Positions 49,501 through 60,693 of a stretch of 64,000 bases of DNA are shown here, one piece after another. The position numbers and the translations under genes are program-made. Source of the stretch: Sulfuricurvum sp. (GTDB taxonomy: Bacteria; Campylobacterota; Campylobacteria; Campylobacterales; Sulfurimonadaceae); NCBI GenBank assembly GCA_030696775.1, contig JAUYRN010000031.1:1-64000 (forward strand). The letters run 5' to 3'. The notes under the pieces were generated by a model, which saw only the letters and a program-made list of their open reading frames with translations, did not search any database and was not told the origin of the DNA. Within the stretch, counting starts at the first letter, position 1, and each line of letters opens with the position of its first letter.

Positions 49501-52487
49501 CAGAGAACCTTTGGCTTAGCAGTTCGTAGATAGTGTAATACCGTAGCAATCAAATCATCATCGTCTTTGCTTTTACTCTGTAAACTCTCTTTTGAACCAT
49601 TTAGATATTCGATTCCGATGTTTTGATTGTAATTACTCACTGTTTTAATTTTTTTCTCGATACACAACAGCTTCATGACCATAATCTCAAAAAACTGCTT
49701 TGTCGCAATGTCAGGCTTACCGAAACGGTCTTCGACCTCTTCGAGTATCTCATACACCTCACTGGGTACTTCGCAATGACTTAGGCGACGATAGAGTTCA
49801 AGCCGCAAACGATCCTCATGAACTACATCATCACTAATAAAGGCACTGATCGTGAGCTTAATATCCACTTTGGCACGCACAGCAGTCGTTTGATTCGTGA
49901 GAATTTTAATCGCATCTTCCAGCATCCGCAGGTAGAGGGAATAACCGATGTTTTTAATATGACCGCTTTGAGCATCACCAACAAGATTTCCACCGCCGCG
50001 GATTTCAAGATCATGATACGCCAACATCGATCCGCTCCCCAAAAATGAATTCGATTCAAGGGCTACAAGCCGTTTTTTTGCCTCTTCGGTCAAATGGTCT
50101 TTATCATCAACGATAAAGTACGCGTACCCCTCTATATGACCTCGTCCAACACGTCCGCGAAGCTGATGCAAGTCCGCCATCCCAAAACGGTCGGCTCCAT
50201 CAATAATCATAGTATTGACCGTAGGCATATGGATGCCCGATTCGATAATCGACGTCGCAAGTAGTACATCATACTCCCGATTAGCAAACTTCGCCAATTC
50301 CTCTTCCGTTTTTGTTGCACTGATTTGTGAATGAAGGATCAAAATACGTAAATTTGGCAAGATCGCTTTGAGTTCTCCCGATTTAATAATCATCGAGTCA
50401 ATCGAGTTATGGACATAAAAAAGTTGCCCGCCACGGCGAAGTTCACGCAATATGACTTCTTTAATAAGCTTCTCATCGTAATTTTTGACAAATGTACGCA
50501 CCCCTAACCGCTCGCTTGGAGGAGTTAAAAGCTCTGACATTGTCTTGATCGAACTCATCGCTTGATTCAAACTACGCGGAATCGGTGTTGCACTCATGGA
50601 GAGGAGATGGACATTTTCATACAGCGATTTAAGCTTCTCTTTTTGTTTTACCCCAAACTTGTGCTCTTCATCGATAATAACCAATCCAACCTTCGCACAA
50701 CTCACACCAAACAATGCATGCGTCCCAACGACGCAATCAAGCTCACCCATGGAGAGAGCTTTAAGCGTTGCAGTTTTTTCTTTGGCACTTACAAAACGGT
50801 CAAGCTTCGCAACACGCAGACCAAATGCACCTAAACGCTCTTGCAAGGATTTAAAATGTTGTGAACTAAGAAGCGTTGTGGGGACAACAAGAAGGGACTG
50901 ATATCCACCGCGAGCTGCGGCAAAAATAGCATTCATGGCTACTTCCGTTTTTCCAAATCCAACGTCACCGCTGAGCAATCGGTCCATAATCTGCCCTGAG
51001 GATATATCATTTATAATAGAGCCAATCGCACTGGACTGATCTGCGGTATAATCAAATCCTGCAGCTGCTTGAAAGCGCTTCAACTCGCCCGCATCGACAT
51101 TTAATTTTGGCGCTTTTATGAGCGCACGACTTGCTGCGATTCCCACAATTTCAGAAGCTATTTCAAAGAGTCGTGCCTTGACGGATTCTTTGAGTTTTCC
51201 AAAACTTCCTTTGCCCAATCTGTCAAGTACAGGCAATGATCCCGAGGCAATATAGCGATCAATGGTATCAAGGTTTTCAACGGGGAGAAGGAGCTTATCA
51301 TCCCCCATATATTTGATAACAACGAGGTCTTTAATACCCCCGAGAATTTCAGCTTGCTCAATCCCCTCAAATATCCCGACTCCATACTCTTCATGGACAA
51401 CATAGTCTCCTACTTTTAAATCATCAAGTAATATTGATGTCTTACGACGGCGACGTTTTTTCTCATGACGGTTTAGGGAAATTATTACCTCATCCGAACT
51501 GATAAGATTAAGAACAATTCCTGAGGTTTTAATCGTTAAGTCTTTAGTCTCAAAAATCCCTGCTGATTTAAGCTGTGTATCACTGGCGACAATAAGGGTG
51601 AATTTTTTGTTTTTATGAACGCTTTGCAATGTTTGAAAATTAGGCGCGATCAGCGATTTATAACGCACTGCATCAGGGATAATGTCAGCTTCTAAATGCT
51701 CACGTGGAATAAGAGGAAAATCCAATCCATACGATTCGTCTAACAGTGATTTCATTTCATGAAGACGCAGAAGTGATTTCCCTAACGTAAAATCAGCTCC
51801 CTCTTCTCCCAAAACCCAAAATCCAAGGGATGCCATATCTTTGACAAAACTGTCACTTTGAGCATTTAAAATAGCCTTATCAAACCATTTCCCCTGCTCA
51901 TCATCCAGCGAGAAAAAGGCACTGGTTACCTCGATTGAGGCGAGCTCTTCTTTTTGCGTTCGTTGTGTCTCAACATCAAATGCTTTTATCTCTTCGATCT
52001 CATCATCAAACAAACTGATACGATAAGGATTTTCGGTATTGGGGATAAAAATATCGAGAATATCGCCTCGATGGGACACTTCCCCCTCCATCTCCACCAT
52101 ATCGACAAACGTATAACCCCAACGTAGAAGCATTTCTTTAACACTTTTAAGCTCGATACGAGAAGCAAATTCAATGGTCATACTTTGAAGTAAAGAGGCG
52201 TTAGGAAGAGGATAGAGCAAGGTTTTTAAAGGTGAGATGATAAGCGGTTTTTTCGCAGCAGTATAATAAGTACGCAATGCGGCAAACAGCGCAAACAACT
52301 CTTCATGAAAGGGGCGCAAATCATCCATATAGGAAGCTCTAAAATCAGGAAAAACAAGTGCTTCTATCTCCAAATACTTTGCCACATCCGCAAGCTCGCT
52401 CGCCTCTTTGGCATCTTCACATACGAGTATATCGCATCGTTTTTTGGGATTATTTTTTAGATACTCATAAAATCGTGGTTGTGGCAT
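49500..52487 (-). CDS. mfd: transcription-repair coupling factor Mfd
   Basis: Removes stalled RNA polymerase and recruits UvrA. 995 residues, somewhat short compared with about 1150 in E. coli: UvrB-like region (SHRGDILDIFIPNTENPYRISLFDDEIE), RNA polymerase-binding module (VGDYVVHEEYGVGIFEGIEQ), superfamily 2 translocase with Walker A GDVGFGKTEVAMNA, DEEH box LVIIDEEHKFGVKQKEKLK, SMSATPIPR, QLRGRVGRG and the D7 domain. The ATG overlaps the folC stop by one base. Confidence 0.96.
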   Translation of the reverse strand: MPQPRFYEYLKNNPKKRCDILVCEDAKEASELADVAKYLEIEALVFPDFRASYMDDLRPFHEELFALFAALRTYYTAAKKPLIISPLKTLLYPLPNASLLQSMTIEFASRIELKSVKEMLLRWGYTFVDMVEMEGEVSHRGDILDIFIPNTENPYRISLFDDEIEEIKAFDVETQRTQKEELASIEVTSAFFSLDDEQGKWFDKAILNAQSDSFVKDMASLGFWVLGEEGADFTLGKSLLRLHEMKSLLDESYGLDFPLIPREHLEADIIPDAVRYKSLIAPNFQTLQSVHKNKKFTLIVASDTQLKSAGIFETKDLTIKTSGIVLNLISSDEVIISLNRHEKKRRRRKTSILLDDLKVGDYVVHEEYGVGIFEGIEQAEILGGIKDLVVIKYMGDDKLLLPVENLDTIDRYIASGSLPVLDRLGKGSFGKLKESVKARLFEIASEIVGIAASRALIKAPKLNVDAGELKRFQAAAGFDYTADQSSAIGSIINDISSGQIMDRLLSGDVGFGKTEVAMNAIFAAARGGYQSLLVVPTTLLSSQHFKSLQERLGAFGLRVAKLDRFVSAKEKTATLKALSMGELDCVVGTHALFGVSCAKVGLVIIDEEHKFGVKQKEKLKSLYENVHLLSMSATPIPRSLNQAMSSIKTMSELLTPPSERLGVRTFVKNYDEKLIKEVILRELRRGGQLFYVHNSIDSMIIKSGELKAILPNLRILILHSQISATKTEEELAKFANREYDVLLATSIIESGIHMPTVNTMIIDGADRFGMADLHQLRGRVGRGHIEGYAYFIVDDKDHLTEEAKKRLVALESNSFLGSGSMLAYHDLEIRGGGNLVGDAQSGHIKNIGYSLYLRMLEDAIKILTNQTTAVRAKVDIKLTISAFISDDVVHEDRLRLELYRRLSHCEVPSEVYEILEEVEDRFGKPDIATKQFFEIMVMKLLCIEKKIKTVSNYNQNIGIEYLNGSKESLQSKSKDDDDLIATVLHYLRTAKPKVL

Positions 52488-53638
52488 TAATTGCTTTTCA
52501 TCCTCTTTAAAAACGCTTCGGCGACACTAAATGAGCCGAAGACTAAATATTTTTTATCCTCACGGATTTTCTGAAATGTACAATACCTTATCCCTAGATT
52601 GTGTAATGCACTTTCTAATAATTCTTGCTCTACGATACGAGCTTCATCCACTTTAATAATTTCGACTCTCTCAATAATGGGCGCTAAAATGGTTAAAATC
52701 TCTTGATAATCTTTATCCGCATAGGTATTATAGATAAGCGTTACTTTTTGACCGACAAACGCTTCAGAAATTACCCGCGCAGCAAGAACATTATGACCGA
52801 CATCAAGAGTAATATTATCGTTGATTTTAGTCAGTCGCCCAAAGAGTGCCTTTTGGTCAAATAACATCTTTTCTACTGTATAGCCCAAAACTTCATACGC
52901 AGCCATTGCGAGTTCCAGATTATCGCGTAAATAATCACTAAGATCATTTTTTATGGCAATATGCAATGCGCATTCTTTGATTTCAGGGCTTGCCATTCCA
53001 TCAATGCATTTAATATCCGTTTTTTTCTCATTCGCAATTTGACGAGCAATTATTTTAGTTTCGATATACGGTTGCTTACCCATCAACGCTACACTTTGCA
53101 TACTGCGCAATTTTGTTGCGGCAATGGATTCTATCGTGTTTCCTAAAAAGGCGCTGTGATCCAAAGCAATGGGGGTGAAAATACTTAAGATTTTATCAAA
53201 AACATTGGTTGCATCGAATTCACCACCAAGTCCAGCTTCCAGAACGACATATTCACACTCTTCAAATACTACCATTGCAAGGAGCGTTGTATACTCAAAA
53301 TAACTAAGAGCGTATGCGTATTCAGAACTCAAAAGACCTAAAAGTTTTTGATGAGCATTTTCAAGTACCTCATCCGATATTTCTTCCCCGTCCATCCATA
53401 CCCGCTCATTAAAACGTACAATATGGGGAGAGGTGTAATGTCCTGTTTTTTTTCCTGCTCGATGGAATGCTGTCGCTAAAAATCGTCCTGTAGAACCCTT
53501 GCCATTGGTACCCACAATATGAATAAGTTTTGGAAGAGATAAAAAAGATCGAATACTCTCATATGCAGCGGGAAACCGTGCATAATCAATCACATCGTAA
53601 AAAAGAGGCTTAGAGCCAAGGAATTGGGCTAATGTCAT
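52487..53638 (-). CDS. folC: folylpolyglutamate/dihydrofolate synthase
   Basis: Mur-ligase-type enzyme of folate metabolism, 383 residues. ATP site IVGTNGKGSTGRFLATAF, then YTSPHIVRFNERVWMDGEEIS and EAGLGGEFDATNVF; DVGHN in LDVGHNVLAAR. Cytosolic. Overlaps the GGDEF gene by 4 bases (ATGA) and mfd by one base. Confidence 0.95.
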   Translation of the reverse strand: MTLAQFLGSKPLFYDVIDYARFPAAYESIRSFLSLPKLIHIVGTNGKGSTGRFLATAFHRAGKKTGHYTSPHIVRFNERVWMDGEEISDEVLENAHQKLLGLLSSEYAYALSYFEYTTLLAMVVFEECEYVVLEAGLGGEFDATNVFDKILSIFTPIALDHSAFLGNTIESIAATKLRSMQSVALMGKQPYIETKIIARQIANEKKTDIKCIDGMASPEIKECALHIAIKNDLSDYLRDNLELAMAAYEVLGYTVEKMLFDQKALFGRLTKINDNITLDVGHNVLAARVISEAFVGQKVTLIYNTYADKDYQEILTILAPIIERVEIIKVDEARIVEQELLESALHNLGIRYCTFQKIREDKKYLVFGSFSVAEAFLKRMKSN

Positions 53639-55170
53639 GCAGGCTCTACGCGATTACGCCCTTTTTTCTTTGCCGTATAAAGCTGTTCATCTGCACCAAC
53701 AATAGTACTTCCAAGGGATGAATACATGTCACGCTGCGCAATACCGGCGCTCACGCTCAATTTAATTCGCTTCTCTTGATACATAAAATGAGCTTCTTCA
53801 ACATGTTCACGTACTTTATTGGCAAAAATTTTCGCTCCGTCAAGCGTAGTATCTCCTAATATAACAAGAAATTCTTCTCCCCCATAACGTCCTACAATGT
53901 CATTAGTACGTGCTTCATCTTTGAGGATACGAGAAAAGGCTCGCAATACCATATCGCCTGCTTCATGTCCGTATGTATCATTCACTTTTTTAAAATAATC
54001 CAAATCAAACATTACAATGCAATACGTTCGTCCATGGCGATCAAAATCAGCCTCTTTATGGACCATAAACTCATCAAGGGCCCGTTTATTATAAAGCTTC
54101 GTCAAAAAATCTTCTCGTGACGCGTGTGTCGCTTGTGCCAATTCTTCTTCAAGTTCAGTAATCTTGGCTCCCATTTGAATCACTTGCTCGTTATGAAATT
54201 TCAAATCTTTACTTAGACCTTCAACTTTTTCTTCCAGGGCACTTGCAATCGTATAAAGTCGCTTGTGTGCTGTTTTAAAATCACTCGTTTTTTCTGATCC
54301 TAAACTTTCCAGATCTTTTTTAATTTCTTTAATTTCAACACTCGACATATCACTGCGTTCAATCAAATCAATAAGCTGTACTGAAAGCTTCCCCAATAAA
54401 GTATCCAATGAATGAATCATCTCATTCACGCTTTTTTTATCCAGAGTGATACGCAAGGCTATTGCTGTTTTTATCTCATTTTCAAATGTGCTGTGAGCTA
54501 TGTATTCAGGATTATCATTTACTTTACGAGCCAATGCAGCAAGTTCATCATCCATCTTTGGAGCAATTGACGGAGAAAGCCCCAGTATAAGAAATGAAGC
54601 TATTTTAGAGTAATCGTTTGAAGCAGAAGTTCCTTGCACACGCTCTAATCCTTCAACCGTTTTTTTGAGGTTGGCTCGATCCACATCTCCAAAAGAAGAG
54701 AGTTTCATCAAGAATGTATCATCATACACACTCAAAAAATTTTCCCACGCCTGTTTTAATAGTTCAAGCTGGGATCTTCCCCCTTGTGCATCTAAAATAG
54801 TAATGGTTTTTTTAGCCAAAACTGACGCATCCGGATTATGAAGAATATCAATACTCTGCGCCATAGCGCGTGAAAGAGCACTCAAAACTTCAACCAGCAT
54901 AGTAGCTTCACTTGGGTTTAGACGGCTCATTTTAGAGATTAAAAAACGGATCAATTCTGCAGTTGTTCTGACTCGGTATTGCTTCACTTCTTCAATCGTT
55001 TTTTTATCCAATAAAGGAGTAAAACGATCAATACCGCTACAGTCTTCTACTTGCACACCGGCTTTTTTTGCTTCCATACAAAACGTTTGAGTATACACAT
55101 CCGGTGTCCATACTTTCCCCTCAGCTTTCAGCCGTTCTACCGTATTACGTACAATTTGATTGATTGTCAC
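53635..55170 (-). CDS. diguanylate cyclase (GGDEF)
   Basis: 511-residue c-di-GMP synthase. The C-terminal GGDEF domain has the active site GGEEF (VGRYGGEEFLVILGD) and an RxxD inhibitory site (RTND) five residues before it. The N-terminal about 320 residues are helical with a coiled coil (EKVEGLSKDLKFHNEQVIQMGAKITELEEELAQAT). No membrane segment or known sensory domain. It is embedded between lptE and folC in the envelope/housekeeping operon, so its level may follow growth. Confidence 0.92.
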   Translation of the reverse strand: MTINQIVRNTVERLKAEGKVWTPDVYTQTFCMEAKKAGVQVEDCSGIDRFTPLLDKKTIEEVKQYRVRTTAELIRFLISKMSRLNPSEATMLVEVLSALSRAMAQSIDILHNPDASVLAKKTITILDAQGGRSQLELLKQAWENFLSVYDDTFLMKLSSFGDVDRANLKKTVEGLERVQGTSASNDYSKIASFLILGLSPSIAPKMDDELAALARKVNDNPEYIAHSTFENEIKTAIALRITLDKKSVNEMIHSLDTLLGKLSVQLIDLIERSDMSSVEIKEIKKDLESLGSEKTSDFKTAHKRLYTIASALEEKVEGLSKDLKFHNEQVIQMGAKITELEEELAQATHASREDFLTKLYNKRALDEFMVHKEADFDRHGRTYCIVMFDLDYFKKVNDTYGHEAGDMVLRAFSRILKDEARTNDIVGRYGGEEFLVILGDTTLDGAKIFANKVREHVEEAHFMYQEKRIKLSVSAGIAQRDMYSSLGSTIVGADEQLYTAKKKGRNRVEPA

Positions 55171-55172
55171 TG

Positions 55173-55679
55173 TTACTCCTTTGGAGGTTTTGAACCCTGT
55201 GCTGCAACATGGGCAATAAATACATCGATCGCTTTTTGTGAACTTTGCCGTATCGCTTCAAAACGAGCCTGATCCGAAATAATAGCATTAGGTTCTATAT
55301 CAAAATCATACACACCTGAAACTGCATAATGCCCATTTGAGGCTTTCGAAACTCTCTCAACAGTCATTGCAACAGTCGTTCGATATGTTATCACATATCC
55401 ATTTGTATCGTAGCGCAACGGATAAAAACCAACCGAAGCAATACTAAATTTCAAATGCGTTTGAGAACTGCTTTTACTCACCAATGCGGTGCGAAATTTG
55501 GTAATTATCGCCGTATCAACAGCATCTTTGATAATGACAGTATTTTGAGGATCTTCCATTGAAATGGTAACCTCAGTACTGACACTCTCTCCAACAATAT
55601 TTTTAGCATAATGACTTGCCGGTGAATAACCGCACCCTAGCATCAAAAAAAGAATTGCCAATGAGAGTAAAAGTTTCAT
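55173..55679 (-). CDS. lptE: LptE-like lipopolysaccharide-assembly lipoprotein
   Basis: 168 residues. Lipoprotein signal LLLSLAILFLMLGC (C16), then a small alpha-beta domain. Sequence identity to LptE is low in general, so the call rests on size, lipobox and position: directly downstream of leuS, as lptE is in E. coli. It would plug the LptD barrel in the outer membrane. The next gene follows after 2 bases. Confidence 0.7.
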   Translation of the reverse strand: MKLLLSLAILFLMLGCGYSPASHYAKNIVGESVSTEVTISMEDPQNTVIIKDAVDTAIITKFRTALVSKSSSQTHLKFSIASVGFYPLRYDTNGYVITYRTTVAMTVERVSKASNGHYAVSGVYDFDIEPNAIISDQARFEAIRQSSQKAIDVFIAHVAAQGSKPPKE

Positions 55680-55681
55680 AC

Positions 55682-58132
55682 CTATCCTTTTATGACGAGA
55701 TTAACGAGTTTCCCAGGTATAACAATCGATTTTACTATCTCTTTACCTTCAATCCATTTTTCGACAGAAGCTTTTGCTATCGAAATAATCTCTTCCTCGC
55801 TGACATTGACCCCTACTTCAATAGTAGCACGATTTTTTCCATTTACAGAAACACCTAAAACAAGTGCATCAACTTCAAAAACCTCGTCAAGTACTTGTTG
55901 AGGAGCAAGATTTTTTCCGCCAAAAAGGGTATGAGAAAGTTCCCAGCATAGATGCGGCACAATCGGTTCCATCACAGAAGTAAGAATCCAATATCCCTCG
56001 CTCCAGACATCACGATTTGTTTGTTCATTGAGCGCATTCATCGCTTCCATAACTCCGGCAATCATGGTATTGAATGTATAGCGTTCATTGTAAACATCTT
56101 GGGCACGTTTGAGTGCTTCATAGACTTTTTTACGTGCATGTTTTTCTTCTTTAGAGAGACTTGCATGATCTATCACTGGAAACTTATTGCTTTTATTTAC
56201 GTATGAGCTACGATCCGAAAACCGCTTTAAAAAACGAAATGCGCCCTCAACCGCACTGTCATTCCACTCTAACTCTTGAGTGGGAGGAGCAGCAAACAAT
56301 ATAAATAATCGCGCAGTGTCCGCTCCGTATTTCTCGATAATTGCATCGGGATCGACGGTATTTCCTTTGGACTTGGACATCTTCGCCCCATCTTTAAGGA
56401 CCATTCCTTGCGTCAACAGCTTTTCAAAAGGTTCATCAAACGCTATATATCCCAAATCTCTGAATACTTTGGTGAAAAATCGCGCATAAAGCAAATGTAA
56501 AATTGCGTGTTCAATCCCACCGATGTAATGGTCCACACCCATCCAGTATTTGATTTGTTCAGCTGAAAATGCTTCATTTTCCCAGTTAGCTGGTGAGGCA
56601 CAAAAGCGCAAGAAATACCAGCTCGATTCGACGAATGTATCCATCGTATCGGTTTCACGAATCGCATCTTTACCACATTCAGGACATTTACAATGTTTCC
56701 ATGTTGGATGTTTTTCGAGCGGATTTCCCTCTCCTGTGATCTCAATGTCATGGGGAAGAGCAATCGGAAGATTCTCTTTTTTCTCCATTACCAAACCACA
56801 ATCATCACAATGGACAAACGGGATCGGAGCACCCCAGTATCGTTGACGTGAGACACCCCAGTCTTTGAGTTTGTAGTTTGTCGTTTTTTGTCCGATTTTT
56901 TCACTCTCAAAATAGTCAATTACTTTTGATTGTGCTTCTTTGGAGTTCAATCCATCAAAGGAGCTTGAGTTAAACATAATCCCTGCATCGGTATACGCTT
57001 TTGTTAAATCCAACTCACCCTCTAAAGGTTTAATCACCGCATGAATCGGTAAATCGTATTTTTTGGCAAAATCAAAATCACGATCATCGTGTGCCGGAAC
57101 GGCCATCACCGCACCGCTGCCGTAATCCATCAATACAAAATTGGCTATCCACACCGGAACACTTTTACCTGTCAATGGATGAAGGACATTTAATCCTAAT
57201 GCAACACCTGATTTCTCTTTTTGGCGATCGATAGAGGAGCTGTTTTTCATCTCTTTGACTTGAGAAACAACGTCATCGCTCAATAAAGTATTTTCAATCA
57301 TATAAGAAACGATAGGATGCTCAGGCGCTAATGCCGTATACGAAACACCGTAAATCGTATCAGGACGTGTAGTAAAAACATCAAAATTCTCAAAAGTCGA
57401 ATTTAATTTTGCCTTACTCTCTTCATCAAAAAACAAATCAAATGCTAAACCGTTCGATTTTCCGATCCAGTTTTCCTGCATCGTCAAAACTTGTTTTGGC
57501 CAGCCGCCTTCAAGTTTTTTCAAATCATCTAACAGTTCATCGCCGTACTGAGTAATTTTAAAATAATATTGATTCATATCTTTTTTAACAATCGGAGTAT
57601 CACATCTCCAGCAGCATCCGTCAACGACTTGTTCGTTCGCCAATACCGTCAAATCATGGGGGCACCAGTTGAGCATCCCTTTTTTACGATAGAGTAGCCC
57701 TTTTTCATACATATCGATGATAAAGCCCTGCTCGAACTTCGTATACAGTTCATCACTGGTGGCAAGTTCTCTCTCTTTTGAAAACGAAAAGCCCAAAGAG
57801 GCAAATTCTTTTTTCATGTAATCGATATTATCGTACGTCCATGTTTTTGGATGCGAACCATTTTTAATCGCCGCATTTTCAGCGGGCATACCAAAACTGT
57901 CAAAACCGATTGGGTGAAGTACATTAAATCCCTGCTGACGATAATAACGGGCGAAGGTATCACTGAGGGTATAATTTCGCACGTGCCCCATGTGGAGTCT
58001 TCCACTAGGGAATGGAAACATGCTTAAGATGTATTTTTTGGTTTTCGAAAAATCTTCACTGGGCTCAAAACTTTTATTTTCAGCCCAAAATTTTTGCCAT
58101 TTCGCTTCAATATCTTTTGGGACGTAATTCAA
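55682..58132 (-). CDS. leuS: leucyl-tRNA synthetase
   Basis: Class I aminoacyl-tRNA synthetase, 816 residues. HIGH-type motif [12 protein letters not shown] (about 41-52), editing domain ([12 protein letters not shown]), zinc-like CGLV and CPECG ligands, KMSKS loop [11 protein letters not shown], and the anticodon-binding end. The gene follows secF by 12 bases. Confidence 0.97.
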   Translation of the reverse strand: MNYVPKDIEAKWQKFWAENKSFEPSEDFSKTKKYILSMFPFPSGRLHMGHVRNYTLSDTFARYYRQQGFNVLHPIGFDSFGMPAENAAIKNGSHPKTWTYDNIDYMKKEFASLGFSFSKERELATSDELYTKFEQGFIIDMYEKGLLYRKKGMLNWCPHDLTVLANEQVVDGCCWRCDTPIVKKDMNQYYFKITQYGDELLDDLKKLEGGWPKQVLTMQENWIGKSNGLAFDLFFDEESKAKLNSTFENFDVFTTRPDTIYGVSYTALAPEHPIVSYMIENTLLSDDVVSQVKEMKNSSSIDRQKEKSGVALGLNVLHPLTGKSVPVWIANFVLMDYGSGAVMAVPAHDDRDFDFAKKYDLPIHAVIKPLEGELDLTKAYTDAGIMFNSSSFDGLNSKEAQSKVIDYFESEKIGQKTTNYKLKDWGVSRQRYWGAPIPFVHCDDCGLVMEKKENLPIALPHDIEITGEGNPLEKHPTWKHCKCPECGKDAIRETDTMDTFVESSWYFLRFCASPANWENEAFSAEQIKYWMGVDHYIGGIEHAILHLLYARFFTKVFRDLGYIAFDEPFEKLLTQGMVLKDGAKMSKSKGNTVDPDAIIEKYGADTARLFILFAAPPTQELEWNDSAVEGAFRFLKRFSDRSSYVNKSNKFPVIDHASLSKEEKHARKKVYEALKRAQDVYNERYTFNTMIAGVMEAMNALNEQTNRDVWSEGYWILTSVMEPIVPHLCWELSHTLFGGKNLAPQQVLDEVFEVDALVLGVSVNGKNRATIEVGVNVSEEEIISIAKASVEKWIEGKEIVKSIVIPGKLVNLVIKG

Positions 58133-58144
58133 AAAAACTCCTAA

Positions 58145-59116
58145 TTAAACAATGCCTTGCTCGAATTGAGCACGCATTTTTTCTTTTTCAGCTCGGTTTT
58201 TTACTTTTTCTGCCAACATCTGACGATAACCTGCAACATTAAATCCTGTCCAAACGACCAATTGTGCCGCAACGAAAATCGAACTGTATGTACCGACAAT
58301 AACTCCGATCAACATCGGGAAACTAAAGCCCATCATGATATCACCACCGAAAACAAACAGTGTCAATACGACAAAGAATACAGTCAAAGAGGTAAGGGTC
58401 GTTCGAGACTGGGTACGAGAAACCGCTTCATTGACAATCATAACAAAATCAGTATTTTTAGACTCTTCAATGTGTTCACGAATACGATCATAGACAATAA
58501 TAGTATCATGAATTGAATAGCCCAAAATCATCAACAATGCCGCAACACTTTCAATATTAAAATCAACTTCAAAGTACGATACAAATCCAAACGTAATCAC
58601 AATATCGTGAACAATTGCAATAATTGCAGCAAGAGCGAAACGCCACTCATAACGAAACGTTACTGTGGCCATTATGGCAAGGAGTGTCAGCAAAAATGCG
58701 GTCAAACCCTTCACTCGCAATTCATCGCCTACTTTTGGTCCCACCATGTCAACACGGCGAATCTCAAAATTACCCGTTCCTGCAAGAATTTTTTTCGTGG
58801 TATCACCGATGTCATTACTTAATCCCATCGTCGATGCAGGTGTTTTAATGATTACTTCTTGAGGTGAGCCAAATTCTGTGACCGTAGCATGCGCGAATAA
58901 CTCATTTTTTTTCAAGCTTTCACGTATTTTATCAATCGGTGCAGCTTCGGTGTATTTAACTTGCACCACCGTTCCGCCGGTAAAATCGATTCCAAAAGAG
59001 AATCCTTTTACCGAAATCAGGGCGATGGCAAGAAAAAAGAGCACAAAGGATGCGAGAAAAAAGATTTTTCCCTTTCCGAGAAAGTTATAAATTTTGTCTT
59101 CTTTAAAAAGTTCCAT
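58145..59116 (-). CDS. secF: SecF preprotein translocase subunit
   Basis: 323 residues, six membrane segments with a periplasmic P1 domain between TM1 and TM2. Signatures: GFSFGIDFTGGTVVQVKY, GPKVGDELR, MILGYSIHDTIIVYDRIRE and SRTQSRTTLTSLTVFFVV. It partners SecD in proton-driven translocation. The ATG at 59116 was chosen (MELFKEDKIYNF), 2 bases after the secD stop; an upstream start at 59149 would overlap secD. Confidence 0.96.
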   Translation of the reverse strand: MELFKEDKIYNFLGKGKIFFLASFVLFFLAIALISVKGFSFGIDFTGGTVVQVKYTEAAPIDKIRESLKKNELFAHATVTEFGSPQEVIIKTPASTMGLSNDIGDTTKKILAGTGNFEIRRVDMVGPKVGDELRVKGLTAFLLTLLAIMATVTFRYEWRFALAAIIAIVHDIVITFGFVSYFEVDFNIESVAALLMILGYSIHDTIIVYDRIREHIEESKNTDFVMIVNEAVSRTQSRTTLTSLTVFFVVLTLFVFGGDIMMGFSFPMLIGVIVGTYSSIFVAAQLVVWTGFNVAGYRQMLAEKVKNRAEKEKMRAQFEQGIV

Positions 59117-59118
59117 GC

Positions 59119-60693
59119 TTATTGTGCCTTTCTCGTCATACCAAACCACAAGGTGTAGTTTTTATTTTTTTCAATACGATCCATAAATAATAGATAAATA
59201 CCATACGATCCGACGATAGCAGTAAGCATTGAAGCCAAAAGCCCCATACTAAGGGTTACCGCAAATCCTTTGATAGCACCGGTTCCATACACGTACAAAA
59301 TAGTACATGCCAAAATCTGCGTTACATTCGAATCTAAAATTGCTCTCATTGCCTTAGAATACCCTTCCGAAATCGCTCGACGCGTTGGTACTCCTGCACG
59401 AAGACCCTCACGAATACGCTCATTAATAATAATATTCGCATCCACCGCAAGTCCTATGTGCAAGACAATACCTGCCATTCCTGGAAGAGTAAGAGTTGCC
59501 CCCATCAACGACATAAGTGCCAAAATGATGAAAAGGTTAATCACAACCGCAAGATTGGCAATCACACCCGCTAAACCGTAATAGAACATCATAAATAAAA
59601 TGACCAATCCAAAACCGCTTACAAGAGCCAAAAGAGAAGCACGAATACTATCCGCTCCCAAACTAGGCCCAACTGAGCGCTTTTCCATCATATAAATCGG
59701 AGCAAGCAATGCTCCAGAACGAAGTGCGATTGCAAGGTCATTCGCTTCAGCCGTCGTATAATTACCGCTGATTTGACCACTTCCGCCGCCAATACGCTCA
59801 TTAATCACCGGAGCAGAATAAACTTTTCCATCCAAAACAATCGCGAGACGTTTTCCAACGCTTTTAGCCGTGAAGTCCCCAAAAATCTGTGCACCCTCAG
59901 AGTTGAGAGTAAAGTTGATTGTAGGATTATTGTTTTGATCGTATCCCACTTGAGCATTGGTAAGCATTGTCCCATCTAGGATAGGAATTTCACGCACCAA
60001 ATGTTTTACCTTTGGTTGCAAAGCATCCACGAGAATTTTATCTCCATAGCCCATTGCTTCCGCATCGCCAAGCTCATTTACGCGCATAGCACGATCTTCA
60101 TCGACTGCCATAAGCTCGAGTTTTGCCGCACGTGAAATGAGCTCACGAGCACGCTGCTCCTCTTCTTGGGTTTTGATACCGGGAAGTTCGACCAAGATTT
60201 TATCGACGCCTTGCTTCGCCACAGTTGGTTCTGCGAGGCCGAATTGATCCAGTCGATTACGAATCGTCTCAATTGCCTGATCGACAGCTTGAACTTTTAG
60301 CTTCTCAACGGCCACTGGAGTCATTGCAATGCTATAGTTCCCCCCAGATGCTCGGACAACTGTCCCCTCTATTTTTTTAAAATAGCCATCTAGTAATACC
60401 GCATCATCGTTATCAAGTAATTCAAATGTAACCGTATCACTGCTCGCATTTAAACCATCGATCATAATATCGTTCTTCTCAGCGAATCTGCTCACACCGG
60501 AGGCAATTGATTTAAGTTGAGAAGTGACAGCTTCTTCGGTTTTAACACCGAGTAACATATGCAATCCGCCCTGCAAGTCCAGACCCAAAGTTACTTTTGC
60601 ACCACGTTCACTTTGTGTTAGAGAAGGTAGCGAAAAAACAATCCCAAAAATCGTAGCAATAATCAGTAAAACGACGCGATAATTAAGCTTCAT
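59119..60693 (-). CDS. secD: SecD preprotein translocase subunit
   Basis: 524 residues. First TM (RVVLLIIATIFGIVFSLPSL), then LDLQGGLHMLLGV, a large P1 region with IRNRLDQFGLAEPTVAKQG and ELPGIKTQEE, and five C-terminal membrane segments with GLAVDANIIINERIREGLRAG. It forms the SecDF motor. The ATG at 60693 (MKLNYR) overlaps the yajC stop region by 11 bases; the TTG at 60711 is an alternative. Confidence 0.96.
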   Translation of the reverse strand: MKLNYRVVLLIIATIFGIVFSLPSLTQSERGAKVTLGLDLQGGLHMLLGVKTEEAVTSQLKSIASGVSRFAEKNDIMIDGLNASSDTVTFELLDNDDAVLLDGYFKKIEGTVVRASGGNYSIAMTPVAVEKLKVQAVDQAIETIRNRLDQFGLAEPTVAKQGVDKILVELPGIKTQEEEQRARELISRAAKLELMAVDEDRAMRVNELGDAEAMGYGDKILVDALQPKVKHLVREIPILDGTMLTNAQVGYDQNNNPTINFTLNSEGAQIFGDFTAKSVGKRLAIVLDGKVYSAPVINERIGGGSGQISGNYTTAEANDLAIALRSGALLAPIYMMEKRSVGPSLGADSIRASLLALVSGFGLVILFMMFYYGLAGVIANLAVVINLFIILALMSLMGATLTLPGMAGIVLHIGLAVDANIIINERIREGLRAGVPTRRAISEGYSKAMRAILDSNVTQILACTILYVYGTGAIKGFAVTLSMGLLASMLTAIVGSYGIYLLFMDRIEKNKNYTLWFGMTRKAQ